A DNA stretch of 64,000 nucleotides from Apodemus sylvaticus (Eukaryota > Chordata > Mammalia > Rodentia > Muridae), in assembly GCF_947179515.1 (NCBI RefSeq), contig NC_067491.1, positions 12,024,027 to 12,088,026 of the forward strand, in the 5' to 3' direction. The number at the start of each line of letters is the position of its first letter. The stretch's first letter is position 1. Below are positions 22,248-34,484 of this stretch, piece after piece. The notes beneath the pieces were generated by a model. That model saw only the letters and a program-made list of their open reading frames with translations, searched no databases and had not been told where the DNA came from. Both the position numbers and the translations under genes were made by a program.

Positions 22248-24404
22248 GGCGGAGGGCTGCTCCTGCCTGGAAGGCACAGCTCGGGACGCTGAGAGAGTGC
22301 CTGATTGCCTCTCTTCTCGGAGAGCTGTCCTCCTGCCCCCCACGCCGGGTCTTCCTCTTTTCTCTGTAGACACAGTTCTCAAAGCCTGGTCTCACGCAGC
22401 ACCCGCGCCTCACGGATTGGCACAAGGGACTCTGCAAGCTTGTTCTGGCCTGGCATGGCGATGTTACCTCTTGCAAGCTGTGAGCCTGCGGTGGCCGCCG
22501 GGGCGTCCTGGAGTGCTTGGGAGCCTGGACTCTGGGTTGGCGCCCCTGTCCCTGTCGTCTTCTAGCTACTTTAGTGGTGTGAGTTTGGTCAGTGTCAGGA
22601 TGCAAAGATGAGCTTTACTGAGCAGACTCTGAAGTACTCGTCCTACGGTGAAACTACCTGCTTGTTTTTGTTCTGTTAGAGCAGTTTACCTACATGAACT
22701 GAAGGACACAGGAATTTGGGAACTCTGGGGGATTGGGAAAAGATTTTGGAGGAGTTTTGTAAAAGAAAGAAAAGAGCAAGTCGGGAAGGTAGAGGAGGGT
22801 GAGGGCCCAGGGCCTGGGGAGGTGGCGTGGATCTAAGTCAGTGTTAGAGGAGAAAGGTGTATGCGTCTGGAAAGGAGCTAAAGGCGTTCAGGTCGATGCG
22901 GAGCTCAGTTAGGATTGCTTGGTTTGCTAGTGGTAAAATGTGGGTCACGGCCAAAGGGCCAGGCGCTGAGCCCCACGGAGGGACCCCCAAATGACAGCCA
23001 GCCTCAGAGGATTCTACCTTAACCAAATTGTAGGTAGGCGGGCCCTGACGTGGGCGTCCGTCCGAGACCTGCTGGCTAGAGCCGGTGGCCTGGGGTTTAG
23101 CTTCCCTGTGCAGGCCGGGCCTGAGCATGTGCTGACTCCTGTTAATATATGCTCCCCTCCCCCACAGAGGTTGCTCACAGAGTTAAGAAGGAGTTTGGGT
23201 AAGGGCAGCTGCTTCCCCTCAGCTGTTAGCTAGAAATGTAGCGAGGCCCGGGCTTGCAGCACACTTTGTGACAATCACCCTTCCCATTTACTGCCCTTCC
23301 TTTTCCATGCCCACCCCCTTTGCCCACCCCCTCCCCAAGCCCCAGTCATTCTCCAAAGTTGTTCTTACAAAGCAAAAAACAGGTATGTCGATGAAAGGCC
23401 GGGTCCTACCGCATCCTTGCCTCTTCAGAGACTTAACTAAGGGCCCCAAGGAAGGAAAAAGTCCACACCCAGCCGACCGCTCGACAGGCGTTCATTAGGG
23501 AACTAGGTTAACACAGGCGCGCATGTTCCTTCCAACCAAAGAGACACAAGTGCAATAGCCAGGCTCGGTGGCCTCCCTCTGCGCAGCCGCTCGCAAACCG
23601 GAGAGCGGAGGGAACGTGTTCCGTGCTTCCAGAGGGGCCTCACGGTCGGTCTGTCTGTCTCTAGTCTAGATAGATCTTGTTGTTTATGAATTCCCAAGGA
23701 ATTGTTAACACGTGACACCCGGTGGAATCTTTTGGAAATTCCAAGGTGCTCCAGCCTTTCTATGAACCGTGCCTTTGATGGAGGAGAATCTGTCCCTCCG
23801 CGATGGCTCTCCTGACGTGTCAGAGAATGTCGTCGCCCCGTGGGAGGCAGATCCAAGTGCGGGCTGTGCCACGCAAGCTCCCGAGACAATCAGATCTTCT
23901 AAGCTGTTAGGAAGAGTTGGGGAGGGGATGTAGAGCTAGCTATAAAATATGAATGGCATCTTGTTCAACTTTGCATGTGATTTCTTTCTCGCGTCAGTGA
24001 GGGTTAGTGACATGGTCATCCGACACACCGCCTTTGTTGTTCAGGGAACACCTTCCTGGTTCCTGGCCTGGCTTTCCCATCCAGACCTCGACTTGGGCTT
24101 GTGTGCCACCGCCGTCGCAGGCCACCTGGTCTTGGGATGACTCCTCCCGCCCGCCGTGCGGCTGCTTAGCGTTTGTGAAGCATTAGTTTCTCAGATTAAG
24201 ACACTGTTAGAACCTGCAGTGGCCGCTGATGGGTGTCTGTGAATTTTTTTTTTTTTTTTTACTTGAAGTAGACTGTGTGAAGCACACCCTCCTCTGTCTT
24301 CCTCCAAACCTCGCTGGATGGCCTGTGCGCCACGCCTGGAAATGTCACTGTACTGAAGCTCCGCCAGGCCGCGGCTCCGAAGACTGACCTTCCCTCTCCA
24401 AACA

Positions 24405-24408
<4 letters not shown>

Positions 24409-24438
<30 letters not shown>
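24409..24438 (+). repeat. Rassf3: (CAG)10 trinucleotide run in the Rassf3 3'UTR
   Basis: Ten uninterrupted CAG units in the probable 3'UTR; on the opposite strand they are CTG. No coding frame uses them. Confidence 0.95.
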
Positions 24439-24439
<1 letters not shown>

Positions 24440-24754
24440 GTTTTTATTTTTAAGCATAAAGGAAGAAAAAGCACCCCAGAGGCCAAAGAGCTTTTTTTTA
24501 AAAAAAAAAAAAAAAAAACGTTGTTCAGATCCTTCGGTAAAACAAAACTAAGCCTTGCTGTGACACTGTTTTCTCTTCAGAATGTGATGGTACAGGAGCG
24601 GTGGTGTTAGATGAAGGGCGGCCACAGGGAAGCTTTTTAAATCTGAAGTTAAAAGCTATATTTATAATGTTGAGGACTTTAAGTTTTATTTTTATAGGGC
24701 AGATTTTTTTTTCTCCCCTGAAATTGTGTCTGGAATGGCAAAATTGTTTCTATT

Positions 24755-24760
24755 ATTAAA
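24755..24760 (+). terminator. Rassf3: Candidate Rassf3 polyadenylation signal (ATTAAA)
   Basis: An ATTAAA hexamer is followed within 30 bases by a GT-rich element (gttgttagttgat, tttgtatgtcttt). No AATAAA lies between the stop codon and this point, so cleavage is expected near 24775-24785. Confidence 0.6.
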
Positions 24761-24845
24761 AATTGAAGTTGTTAGTTGATAAATTTGTATGTCTTTATTT
24801 ATGATAACATGCTAATACATGTGTAATTACACATGTGTAATAACA

Positions 24846-24876
<31 letters not shown>

Positions 24877-25052
24877 ATATTTTTAAAAAGAATTTATTAT
24901 ATGTACACTGTAGCTGTCTTCAGACACTCCAGAAGAGGGCGACAGATCTCATTATGGATGGTTGTGAGCCACCATGTGGTTACTGGGATTTGAACTCAGG
25001 ACCTTCAAAAAAGCAGTCAGTGCTCTTAACCGCTGAGCCATTCTCCAGCCCT
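24846..25052 (-). mobile_element. (GT)n followed by a B2 SINE
   Basis: A GT run (24846-24871) is followed by a reverse B2 (about 24885-25052: gtacactgtagctgtcttca to cgctgagccattctccagcc). It lies just past the predicted Rassf3 3' end. Confidence 0.9.
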
Positions 25053-25683
25053 GTGAATGTATATTTTAGTCACAGTTTTGTAACAAGCTTTCTTTACTTT
25101 CTTTTCTTGTTTTATTGTTTTTTGTTTTTTGGAGAACATACCATGATTCAATAATGTTTAAAAGGGTATGGTTTTGTTTTTGTTTTTGTTTTTTTCTGGA
25201 GAAGGGGCACACGCTTTTCCAAACGTCATTTTTCTTTGTTATTCCTGCACATTAAAATTGTTTTCTTTGCGAAGACAAATGTTTGCCTTGGGAAACTGTG
25301 GAGAGCCACGCAGACACCAAAGAGCTGTCCGGATGCTCTTGTTCAGACCACCAGCAGGAAGCAGGTGGGCCTCAGAGGCCCCGTCCACCCCCCCCATTCC
25401 CCCACCCCTCTACCCCCACCCCCCAACCCCCACCCCCCCTACCCCGCCATTCCTGACTTGCCAGGGTTTACCTGCAGTAAGTCTAAGCCACTTCAACAGC
25501 AGGGCAGGCTTGCTTTTAGATTCCTGCAGCTGGTTTTACAAATGGATGGAGAGGCTTGTTGGGATGTGAAGGCAACATTGTCCCTCTTGTTCTGTCTCCA
25601 AGGCTGCATAACGTGTTCTCTCTGTCATGCTGCCCCCTAGAGGCCCTGTTGAAACGAGGCCCAGGCCATGGGAGGACAATTAA

Positions 25684-25857
25684 TTTTATTTATTTATTTA
25701 TTTGGATTTGTTTTTTTCGAGATGGGGTTTCTCTGTGTAGCCCTGGCTGTTCTGGAACTCACACTGTAGACCAGGCTGGCCTCGAACTCAGAAATCCACC
25801 TGCCTCTGCCTCCCAGAGTGCTGGGATTACAGGCGTGCGCCACCACCGCCCGACTCA
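25684..25857 (-). mobile_element. (TTTA)n and B1 SINE
   Basis: TTTA units precede a reverse B1 (gagatggggtttctctgtg to ggcgtgcgccaccaccgccc) that is well preserved. Confidence 0.92.
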
Positions 25858-26095
25858 GTTAATTTTATTTTTTTATTTAATTTTATTTTTTTGCCATACT
25901 CTTTCTAAAGATTCTGGGTAGGCACCTCAACATGATTCCTGACTCCTCATTCCCTTCCCCAACACAAAGCACAGAAATAAGAATTTCTCCTCACTGCGGC
26001 AGGAAATAAAAATTTCTCCTCACTGAGGCAGGTCATGAAAGCAAATCTTCCCGTCTCTCCATCGTGGAGCTGTCCCTAAAGGAATCGTCATCTTG
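25858..26095. other. Intergenic, no gene seen
   Basis: A T-rich flank is followed by a short direct repeat of aatttctcctcactg units at about 25980-26040. Nothing coding is seen. Confidence 0.5.
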
Positions 26096-26097
26096 TG

Positions 26098-26310
26098 TGG
26101 CTGGAGAGATGGTTTGGAGGTTAAAAAGTGTTGACTGCTTTTTCAGAACTGGAAACGACCAGTTCCCAAGCATCTGCACCCGGGTGCTTGCAACCTTCTG
26201 CCTGTGACTCCATCTCTAGGGTGCTCTCGGGACTCTGAGGGCACCTGTACTCACATGCCACGCCCAAACACATGCACAGTATTAAAAATTAAAACGATTT
26301 AGAGAAAAGG
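26098..26310 (+). mobile_element. B3/B2-type SINE
   Basis: ggctggagagatggtttgga, gtgttgactgctttttcaga, a tail with cacatgcacagtattaaaa. Confidence 0.8.
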
Positions 26311-26326
26311 AAATGCCCTCGGGTTG

Positions 26327-26731
26327 AGTTCCATACTGGCTGGTTTTGTGTGTCAATTTGACACAAGCTGGAGTTATCACAGAGAAAGGAACCCCCCCTT
26401 GAGAAAATGCCTCCCTGAGATCCAGCTGTAAGGCATTTTCTCAGTTAGTGATCAAGGAGGAAGGGCCCCTTGTGGGTGGTGACATCCCTGGACTGGTGTC
26501 TTGGGTTCTATAAGAAAGCAAGCTGAGCAAGCCAGGGGTAGCAAGACAGTAAGGAACATCCCTCCATGGCCTCTGTATCAGCTCCTGCTTCCTGACCTGC
26601 TTGAGTTCCAGTCCTGACTTCCTTTGGTGATGAACAGCAGTGTGGAAGTGTAAGCTGAATAAACCCTTTCCTCCCCAACTTGCTTCTTGGTCATGATGTC
26701 TGTGCAGGGATAGAAACCCTAAGACAAGTTC
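26327..26731 (-). mobile_element. ~395-bp LTR-like rodent repeat with 5-bp target duplication
   Basis: The body, 26332-26726, reads on the - strand TGTCTTAGGGTTTCTATCCC to ACACAAAACCAGCCAGTATG. It is flanked by agttc on both sides (26327-26331, 26727-26731). It is about 90% identical by eye to the copy at 34518 but in inverted orientation. No open frame of note. Confidence 0.85.
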
Positions 26732-27800
26732 AATCTCCCTTACTATGTCAATAGTGATGTTAATACAACTAAAAGTGAATTACTGGACGTGTAGCATAAG
26801 GCTCCCTTCCTCTTAGCTGTAAGTAAGCTGGGCCGCGTAAAGAGGGAGAACAGCCTGGAGAGACCGCCCTGCTGGGCTTCCTCCCCGGCCACCCATTGCA
26901 GTGTGGCTGTTTATCGTTCACTGCTTTGCTTATGTAGTTGTTCGGCAGTGCTTCTCAACCGCCTCATCCCCCTGTTGCTACTTTGTTTCCAACACAAAAG
27001 AAATCTCAACTCAATCAGTAACAATACAACCTACAAGCCTACATTGGGCAGATCTCCCACTACACTACTCTATTCCCATCTCTATTATCCCATAGAACTT
27101 GCGGTTTCTCTAAGTCACCAGCTTCTCTCTCTGCAGCCCTCATAGCCCTCGTAGCTCCTCCCCCAAACTCTCAGCTCCTCCCCCTTCCCCTTTTCTCCTC
27201 CCCCAAACTCTCAGCTCCTCCCCTTTCCTCCTGCCCAATCATTGGCTCAAGCCTTTATTTGAAAAGTTAAAAGTGGGGAGAAGGTTCACAAGGCAACTCC
27301 TCATCTGCTGCCCCTCCCAGGAGTGGAATTAGCATCAGAACACAAGCCCAGGGCTCTCCACAACATCCCCCGCCCCATCTGCGTGTAGAGAGCTCCTTGG
27401 AGAACAGTGTTTCTTGCCCAGTGACTTTCTTCATCTGTATTTTTTGTAATAAACCTGAAACATACAGGTGGGTATTCCCCAGCCTTCTGAGAGCCGTTCC
27501 AGTACGATGAATCTGAGGAGGGGGAGGGGGACCAAGGGAACCCAGATTTATAGCCATGTAACCCCGGGCTTGGTTAGTATCAAGTGTGTAGTGAGTTTGG
27601 GGGACTGGCTGGGCCCTCAGCCGCAGATGAGACTTGAAGAAGCCATCTTGCGGGGTGTTTGCTGCAGGAGTCCTTGCTTGCTGGAGGGGAGCGCTCACAT
27701 TTTCCAGGCTCACATGATGCATCAGTGTTGAGTTGTCTAACACACCAGAGGGACAGACTTCTGAGGGATTTTTGGTTTTGCTTTTATTTTTTTTTAAGTA
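26732..27800. other. Intergenic, mostly unique
   Basis: A short hAT-MITE-like fragment (gcagtgcttctcaaccgcct) lies near 26945, and a C-rich direct repeat of ctcctcccccaaactctcag at 27155-27230. No gene is supported. Confidence 0.5.
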
Positions 27801-28045
27801 CACAAACACTGCATTGGGGTGCTGTTGGATGGTGCTAATTGGGTGTTTTGCTTTACTGAAAGGGGAAGCCTCTGGTACAACCTATGTCAGCGCGTCAACA
27901 AGGTGCTAACCGTGATCCAGGCCTCATGGCAAAAGGCTGACAGTATAGTAACAGATTTACAGACAGTGAATTAATTCTAATGCTACACTCATCTTCAGGC
28001 AGTGAATTAATGTGAATATTACACTCGTAGTTGAAGAAACTGATG

Positions 28046-28229
28046 GCCGGCCGGGCGGTGGTGGCGCACGCCTTTAATCCCAGCACTTGGGAGGCAGAGG
28101 CAGGTGGATTTCTGAGTTCGAGGCCAGCCTGGTCTACAGAGTGAGTTTCAGGACAGCCAGGGCTACACAGAGAAACCCTGTCTCGAAGAAAAACCAAAAA
28201 AAGAAGAAGAAGAAGAAGAAAGAAAAAAG
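28046..28229 (+). mobile_element. B1 SINE, well preserved
   Basis: gccgggcggtggtggcgcac through ctgtctcgaagaaaaacc with an AAG-rich tail. Several CpGs are intact, implying a young copy. Confidence 0.94.
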
Positions 28230-28450
28230 AAACCCATGGCAGGCAAACCCACGGTGTGGCGTGAGTATGGCTTCTCAGCCATCTTGTTTTCAAGCTCCAA
28301 AGAGTGCTCAGCAAACTGGTTTTCCAAGAACAGACACTACATCCCCTCTGAGGGGCCGACTGTGAAGCAGGCTCGTGCTGGGACACAGGGACCCATCACT
28401 CTTTTACTCACGGGTGGTTGCGCTGCATTCATGGGAGTGCTTTATTAGGG

Positions 28451-28665
28451 GAGTGGTTCTCAACCCTCGGGTCATGACCCCTTTGGGGCCAACATTTCAC
28501 AGGGGTGGCATATCAGATATCCTGCCTATCAGATATTTACATTACAACTCATAATGGTAGCAACATTACAGTTATGAAGTAGCAACAAAATAGTCATCTG
28601 GTTGGGGGTCACCACAGCGGGAGGAACTGTGAAGGGTCGCAGCTTAGGAAGGCTGAGAACCACTG
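28451..28665 (+). mobile_element. URR1-like hAT-Charlie MITE
   Basis: The terminal inverted repeats agtggttctcaaccct and aaggctgagaaccactg bound ~215 bp of non-coding sequence with atcagatatc and gttgggggtcaccac. Family name from memory. The 8-bp target duplication is not clear. Confidence 0.82.
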
Positions 28666-28669
28666 CCTC

Positions 28670-29480
28670 AGGGGCTGATCCTGAAATAGAGGGAGGGAAC
28701 TGTCTTGGGTTTCCTTTAGGGTCTGCTGCCTAGCAGGGCTGGGCAGGGCAGGGGACCCTTCCTAGTGTTCCTCTTGCAGTCAGTCAGATAATTCCTGGAG
28801 TAACCAGGAACGGAAGGCTCAGGAGCCAGCCAGGCAAGCCACCCAAGCTGTGGCTCAGCCACTCAGCCCACCAGACTCACGACAGGTGCCAGCCATCCTT
28901 CGTGAAGGAGCTGAGTACTGAGTCACTCAGGTGAGCCGCTACTTGCTTAATTCGGTGTTCTAGAAAGAATCTTGGCTAAAGAGTCAATGGGGTGGAGAGG
29001 AAGGTCAGTGAAAGCCAGAAGGGGTGGGCCCGCCCTCGAGCTGCTGCCAGGCGAGCTTGTCTGTCTGCAGGGTGGACTTAGGCCTTGCTTTGGTCTCTGG
29101 TCTGGGTCCATTTTGTTTTTGCTTTGCTTTTTTTTCCATTGTAGAGAGATAGGTTGGAAAGCACCTTGCGATTTAAACTCTGGTTTCTGAGAGACACCCT
29201 GCTAAAACTCCTTTTGACAAGGCCGACTTGGTTTGCACCAGCACCAGCACGAGACTCTTAACTAGCTCTCAGCGCCACGCCTTAGCCCGGAGCTCCCCAG
29301 AAGCTCCGGTCTTGTTTCTGAGGAAGGAGAGTTGATACTTTGAAATGTTTATATACACAGCAGCACTGAACTCTAAACTTTCAAGGGGTTCTCTTTGTTC
29401 TGGGGAGCTAGTTACATTTTAGCCAGTCAGGTTTGTGATACTTTTATTATTTTGTTTGGGTTTTTTGTTTGTTTGTTTGT
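28670..29480. other. Intergenic, no recognisable feature
   Basis: Unique-looking sequence; short open frames only. Confidence 0.5.
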
Positions 29481-29483
29481 TTT

Positions 29484-30000
29484 TTCGAGGCAGGGTTTCT
29501 CTGTGTTCTGGAACTCACTCTGTAGACCAGGCTGGCCCCGGACTCAGAAATCCACCTGCCTCTGCCTCCCAAGTGCTGGGATTAAAGGCCAGTGCCACCA
29601 CCGCTCGGCATTTTGTTTGTTTTGTTTGGTCTCTTGAGACAAGAGTTTCTACTTATTCCTAGCTGTCCTGGAACTCACTTTAGAGACCAGGCTGGCCTTG
29701 AACTAACAGAAATGCACCTGCCTCTGCCTCTGCCTCTGCAGTGCCACATGTTCTGCCACCACCCAGGTGATGCTACGTCCCTAGCGCCTTCCATTTTTTA
29801 CTCTTTTAGCTACATTAGTAAATTCTGCCCTGGGCTTGAAAAGAAACTCCCAAGTCTCTCGGCTTTATTAACTGAACAGTTTTTCTTTTTTAACATGGTC
29901 TCACTTTGTAGCCCAAACTGCCCTAGAATTTAGTGTGGAGCCATGCTAGATTCCAATTTATGGCAATCCTCCTGTCTCAGCCTCCCGACAGTGAGATTCC
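29484..30000 (-). mobile_element. Three reverse B1 SINEs in a row
   Basis: Copies lie at about 29484-29610 (internal deletion of the tagccctggctgtc segment), 29628-29760 and 29890-30000 (most diverged). All share the same orientation, with agacag/gaggcagggtttctc starts. Confidence 0.85.
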
Positions 30001-30527
30001 AGAGGGAGCAACTACCCCTGCTATGGACAGGAGCTAGAAAGCACAATAGTTTAGGAACTGGGTGGATTATGGGGGGAGGGAGATGATGCCCCCACCCCAC
30101 CCCTTCATGGGAACAAGGATCTGATCGTGTACACTGTAAACCATCAAGCATGCTGAAAATGAATCCAGGTACTCTGAGTGACAGCTGAGGCAGCCTGAGA
30201 AGTGATTTAGAGCGCAGGTCTTGAAGGGAGGGGTTACCAGCAGGTTACAGACTTTGAGGGAGTCTTCTCTATAAGATGGTGAGCTGGCTTCTGAGGTGCT
30301 TTTGAGAGCAGCGTGTGTCTGCTGGGGCCATTCTGACAGCTTTGTTTTCTATTGTTCTGAAAAAGACTTCGAGTTCATCCCCTGCAAAGAGCACGATTAA
30401 CATGTGTAGCAACAGTTGCTCCCAAACTCCATTGTCTGGTGTTTGCTTTGTTTGTTTTTGTTTTCTGTGAAATGGGAAAGAGTTCTGAGGCGACTCAATC
30501 AAACTCCTGGGGTCCATCTCCGACTCC

Positions 30528-30662
30528 ACCTAGCCAAGTGTGGCAGTCCGTGCCTCTAATTCCAACACTGGAGAAGTGGAGGCGGGGGGTCAGAAGTTCA
30601 GGGCCATCCTCAGCTGCCCAGTGAGTTCAAGGCCAGCCAGGGCTACGTGAGACCCTGTAAGG
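30528..30662 (+). mobile_element. Diverged B1 SINE
   Basis: cctctaattccaacactgga, tgagttcaaggccagccagg and gctacgtgagaccctgt. Confidence 0.82.
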
Positions 30663-31417
30663 ATGAAAACCTGGGAAAGGGAGGTTGGTGGCTGTTGCCA
30701 CGGGGCTACCGGGCTGCCGTGAGGAGGAAGGGAGGCAGCGGATGTGGGGGACCCGCACGCTGCCCATCTCTGGAGTATCAGGGTACCATCAGCTGCTAGT
30801 CTCTCAGTCCTCATTTGACACTAACGCTCACCTAGAAACATCCCATCTGTCCATCTGCAAGAGGAAGCCTTTCAAAGCAGAAGAGCTTTTGTTTAGCTTC
30901 AGAACGCCGCATGCGCACATCCAACAGCACTTTGCAGCCTGCAGCATCTCTTGGATTTTAGATTTCATCCTCCTCTTGCCCGTTATCCACTGTCAATAGT
31001 CTACTTGGTAGGGTTTAGGAGACCATGAAAACACACCTGTATGAGTTTGCGTGAGGATGTTTCCTGAGAGATTTAAGTGGGCAGAGGAGAACTCCATGGA
31101 TGTGTTCTGGGACATCCGGGGTGCTGGGTCATCTGGGTGCTGCGCCTTCCAGGGCACTGGGCCATCTTGGGTGCTGGTCTGAGTAAAAGAAAGCAAATGG
31201 TCTGCGGGAGGGCGCAAGTATGAAGGTTGGAGTTTGGATCCAAAGAAGCCCTCACAAATGCCCGGTGGGTGTGACCGCTGTTTGAAATTCCAACCTCAGA
31301 GGGCAGGGATGGTCAGCCCCCAGGCCTAGCTGGGTATGAGGACTAATCATACCGAAACCACAAACCTTGGTTTCATTGTGAGTCTGTCTCAGCGAATAAG
31401 GTAGTGGTCAAGACAGA

Positions 31418-31792
31418 TTTCTGGCCTTTAATCCTGGCAGAAGCGGAGATGGGTGAGTCTGTGAGTTCAAGGCCAGCTTAGTCTATGGAGTGGATGCCAG
31501 GTCAGCCAAGACTACACAGTGAGACCTTGTCTCAAAGAGTGCTATAAAAGTCAACCTTGGACTTCCAGATAGTTTTTTGGGAGGTGGGGGTGGGGGCGGG
31601 GGTGGGTGGGTGGGGTGGTTTCAAGACAGGGTTTCTCTGTGTAGCCCTGGGTGTCCTGGAACCCACTCTGTAGACCAGGCTGGCCTCAAACTCACAGATC
31701 TACCTTCCTCTAACCTATGTAGATTCAACTGTGTGCATGTACATGCACACCTCCACACACGTTACCCCACATGCAAAAACATACATACACAG

Positions 31793-31835
<43 letters not shown>
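31418..31835. mobile_element. Forward B1, reverse B1 and (CA)n tract
   Basis: A forward old B1 (31418-31545) and a reverse B1 (31614-31712) are separated by a G-rich spacer, and a (CA)n run of about 20 units sits at 31795-31835. Confidence 0.85.
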
Positions 31836-31837
<2 letters not shown>

Positions 31838-31997
31838 TTTCCTCTCTACAAGCCTCGTTAGTTCCCTAATGTGAAAAGAATTTGCTTTTGTGGCCTGTGA
31901 GCTTGAGCCACGGGTCTTCCTTTGAGCTCTTTGCGCCTCCAGCCCTGCACGCTCACCTAAGGTGCCCTCGGTGGGTATTGAAGTTAAGCAGTTAAAA

Positions 31998-32345
31998 GAA
32001 CTAAGGAGCAGGAGAGGTGGTCCACTGGTTAAGGGGCGCCTGCTGCTCTTCCAGAGGACCCGTGTTGGACTTCTCACAGCTGCTTGTAACTCTGGCTCCA
32101 GGAGAGAGGACACCTCCCTCTCAGGCAGCTGTGCATGCTTATACAGGCACACACGTACGCAGAAATGAAAATAAATCTGGGTTTTGGGGTTTTTGATTGT
32201 TTCTCTGTGACAGGGTTTCTCTGTGTAGCCCTAGTCGTCCTGAAACTTACTCTGTAGACCAGGCTAGCCTCAAACTCACAGAGATCAGCCTGCCTCTGCT
32301 TCCCGAACTCTGAGATTAAAGCTGTGGGCAGCCGCTGCCTGACAA
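31998..32345. mobile_element. Forward B3-type SINE followed by reverse B1
   Basis: gcaggagaggtggtccactg through gaaaataaatctggg is a B3-like SINE. A reverse B1 follows (gtgacagggtttctctgtgt to ggcagccgctgcctgac). Confidence 0.82.
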
Positions 32346-33870
32346 AAATGAAACTTTTAAAAAGAACTAGTGTAAGGTAATGCCTGTGGGGTGTAGGGTG
32401 CAAGCCAGTGGTTTATATTTCATTGCAATCCGCCCATTTTGTCTCTCTCCTGGCACCCCCTTTGAGAGTTGGCTTTTCCTCTTCCATTTCTGTCACCTTC
32501 AATTTTGACTTAAGAGAAGTTTTGATCTTGGCCTTATGGGTTTGGCCAGACATGGCTGTGGAGGCCAAGCCAGGGGTTCGAGCCAGAGGGCACTGGATCT
32601 GAGGTGTGGCCACTGCCAGGTGTCTTGTTTGTATTTGAAAAATCTATGCTTACAGAAGGAAAGTGATTTAAACATAGAATACTCAGAACTGTAGGGTGAT
32701 TGGCTGATTTACAGCCTTCTGCTTTGTTCGCCACAGAGGTAAGAAACAGAATGTGTTCTTCTTTCCTGACAACTTAGATTCAAGGTGCCTGGAGCAGTGG
32801 GGCCACCAGGCTCGCACATCCCTTCAAGGCCAAGAGGCCAAGGCTGAGCGACCCAGACCACAGCTGGAGGCCTTAATCTTTGTTTTTTTGCCAGCATTTC
32901 CATGCCGTAAACTGCTGCTGCCCCCCGCCCCCCCTCCATCCCAAAACGGGAATATGGAAGCTTACCTCTATTACCCCAGAACTCCTGAGGCTGAGGCAGG
33001 AGGAGTGTAGCTTCAAGGCTAGCCTGGGCTACATAGTGAAGGCTTGTCTCAATAGCTCTCAGGATAATCACAAGAACAAAAACAGATTCCCTAAGTTGGT
33101 GATTTCCTTGAGGCCAGGCAATATTTTCAGTGCCCTTTGCCTCTCTGCTAGCGGGGGAGACTTCCTAAAGGTGTGACAACAGCTTTCGTGGGCAGCTTGG
33201 AGAAGGAGGGGTCCTTCCCAGGTATACCCAGTGGTACCTTTGGGCCAGTCCTGCTGCAGCCCCTGGCTGAGCTCTGGCTGGGCGGGGCTTTGAGGGCATT
33301 GTAGGGAGGACACAGGAAGCCAGGGTCAGGGGCCTGAAGCTGCTCTGTTCTCATGCTGTGAGAGGACCCACTGTGGCGCTGTGGGTTTCACTGTGGAAAC
33401 ATCTGGGAGAGTGTCATAGAAGACTGAGGCAGTCTTGGGAGGTGACAACCTTAATGGACACTCATTCCAGATCCCTAGTAAGAATCCAAGGTGTCATATT
33501 GACCAAGTCCTTGTGTGGGAGATACCGGGGATAGGGACAGCAAGCAGCTTAGGTCGCAGGCATGTGGGCAGGACAGAATCACCCCGTGTCAGAGCCGCAG
33601 TCTCAGCTCCCCGGAGGCCAGGGCGGTGCACTGACAGGTGCTCCCTGCCTTGGGTCAGATGTTTTTGGAAACTGCGGAGATCACCCTGGAGAGAAGGGTG
33701 TTCTGTGATGAGCTGCCAGCCGGGGATCCCATTAAAATATTTTCCAACATGTGCTGGGTACATTTAGCAACCAACCCGCAAAGACGAATCTACTCTCTTT
33801 AGTAACAGTAGGCGGGGACTCGTGTTTATTTATATTCCTGGGTATGTAATATGCATGAACTTGGTGGGGG
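32346..33870. other. Intergenic; one old forward B1 at about 32950-33060
   Basis: ctattaccccagaactcctg, then ggctgaggcaggaggagtgt, marks a B1. The rest is unique-looking with no supported gene. Confidence 0.55.
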
Positions 33871-34005
33871 GGTGGTGCTGGGGATTAAACTAGGGCTTGG
33901 TGCACAGTGGGCAAGTGGTTAGCTAGACCTGAGCAACATCGCCAGGTCTTAGTTTCCTGAGAAAAGTTCTGACTATGTCCCACAGGCTCCTGGGATGCTC
34001 TAGCC

Positions 34006-34190
34006 ATTTTGTTTTGTTTTGTTTTGTTTTGTTTTGTTTTGTTTTGTTTTAAGACAGGGCTTCTCTGTGTAGCCCTGGCTGTCCTGGAACTCACACTGTA
34101 GACCAGGCTGGCCTCGAACTCAGAAATCCACCTGCCTCTGCCTCCCAAGTGCTGGGATTTAAGGTGTGCGCCACCACTGCTTGCCCCTCA
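34006..34190 (-). mobile_element. (GTTTT)n and B1 SINE
   Basis: About nine GTTTT units form the tail side of a well-preserved reverse B1 (aagacagggcttctctgtgt to gtgtgcgccaccactgcttg). Confidence 0.92.
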
Positions 34191-34484
34191 CACTTATTTG
34201 ATGACAGTATTTGTCAGTAGGTGCCATGGTTCAGTGCTTTCCTTAGCCTTTACAACCTCCTGTCTCCTGGAAGATAAGGACCGAGGTGACAAGTCTACAA
34301 ACTGTCCTAATGCTGCGGTACAGGCACAGCAGGCAAAGCCGTTCTGTCCCCTCTGGGAGAAACTGAACCTTTGCCATTGCCAGCTTTGCTCTCCACGGGT
34401 CCCTGTAATTAAAGACGCCTTGTTGAAAAGGAGAGACAAATCCTGAAGACTCCTGAGTGAGCAGAGCTTCACAGAAAACTGGAT

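Larger units (their letters stand above)
1..24780 (+). other. Rassf3: Rassf3 gene, 3' part (introns, last four exons, 3'UTR)
   Basis: Four exons on this strand splice in frame to the C-terminal 196 residues of Ras association domain family member 3, a cytoplasmic adaptor. From family knowledge, the RA domain is related to Ras-binding folds and the SARAH helix pairs with MST-type kinases. The start codon and first coding exon (about 36 codons in mammals) are not in the window, so everything left of 17322 is read as first-intron sequence. Total length would be about 232 residues. The neighbour, Gns, is transcribed towards it from the opposite strand, as in the human RASSF3-GNS order. The 3' end is inferred from a polyadenylation signal and is the least certain boundary. 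Confidence 0.93.
22248..24780 (+). other. Rassf3: Probable Rassf3 3' untranslated region
   Basis: No further acceptor or open frame follows the stop, and the ~2.5 kb is almost free of SINEs, unlike its surroundings. The last third is AT-rich. It contains a (CAG)10 run and a poly-A/T stretch at 24490-24518. The only strong poly(A) signal is ATTAAA at 24755-24760, followed by U/GU-rich sequence. The extent is inferred; cDNA or 3'-end reads would settle it. Confidence 0.65.
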
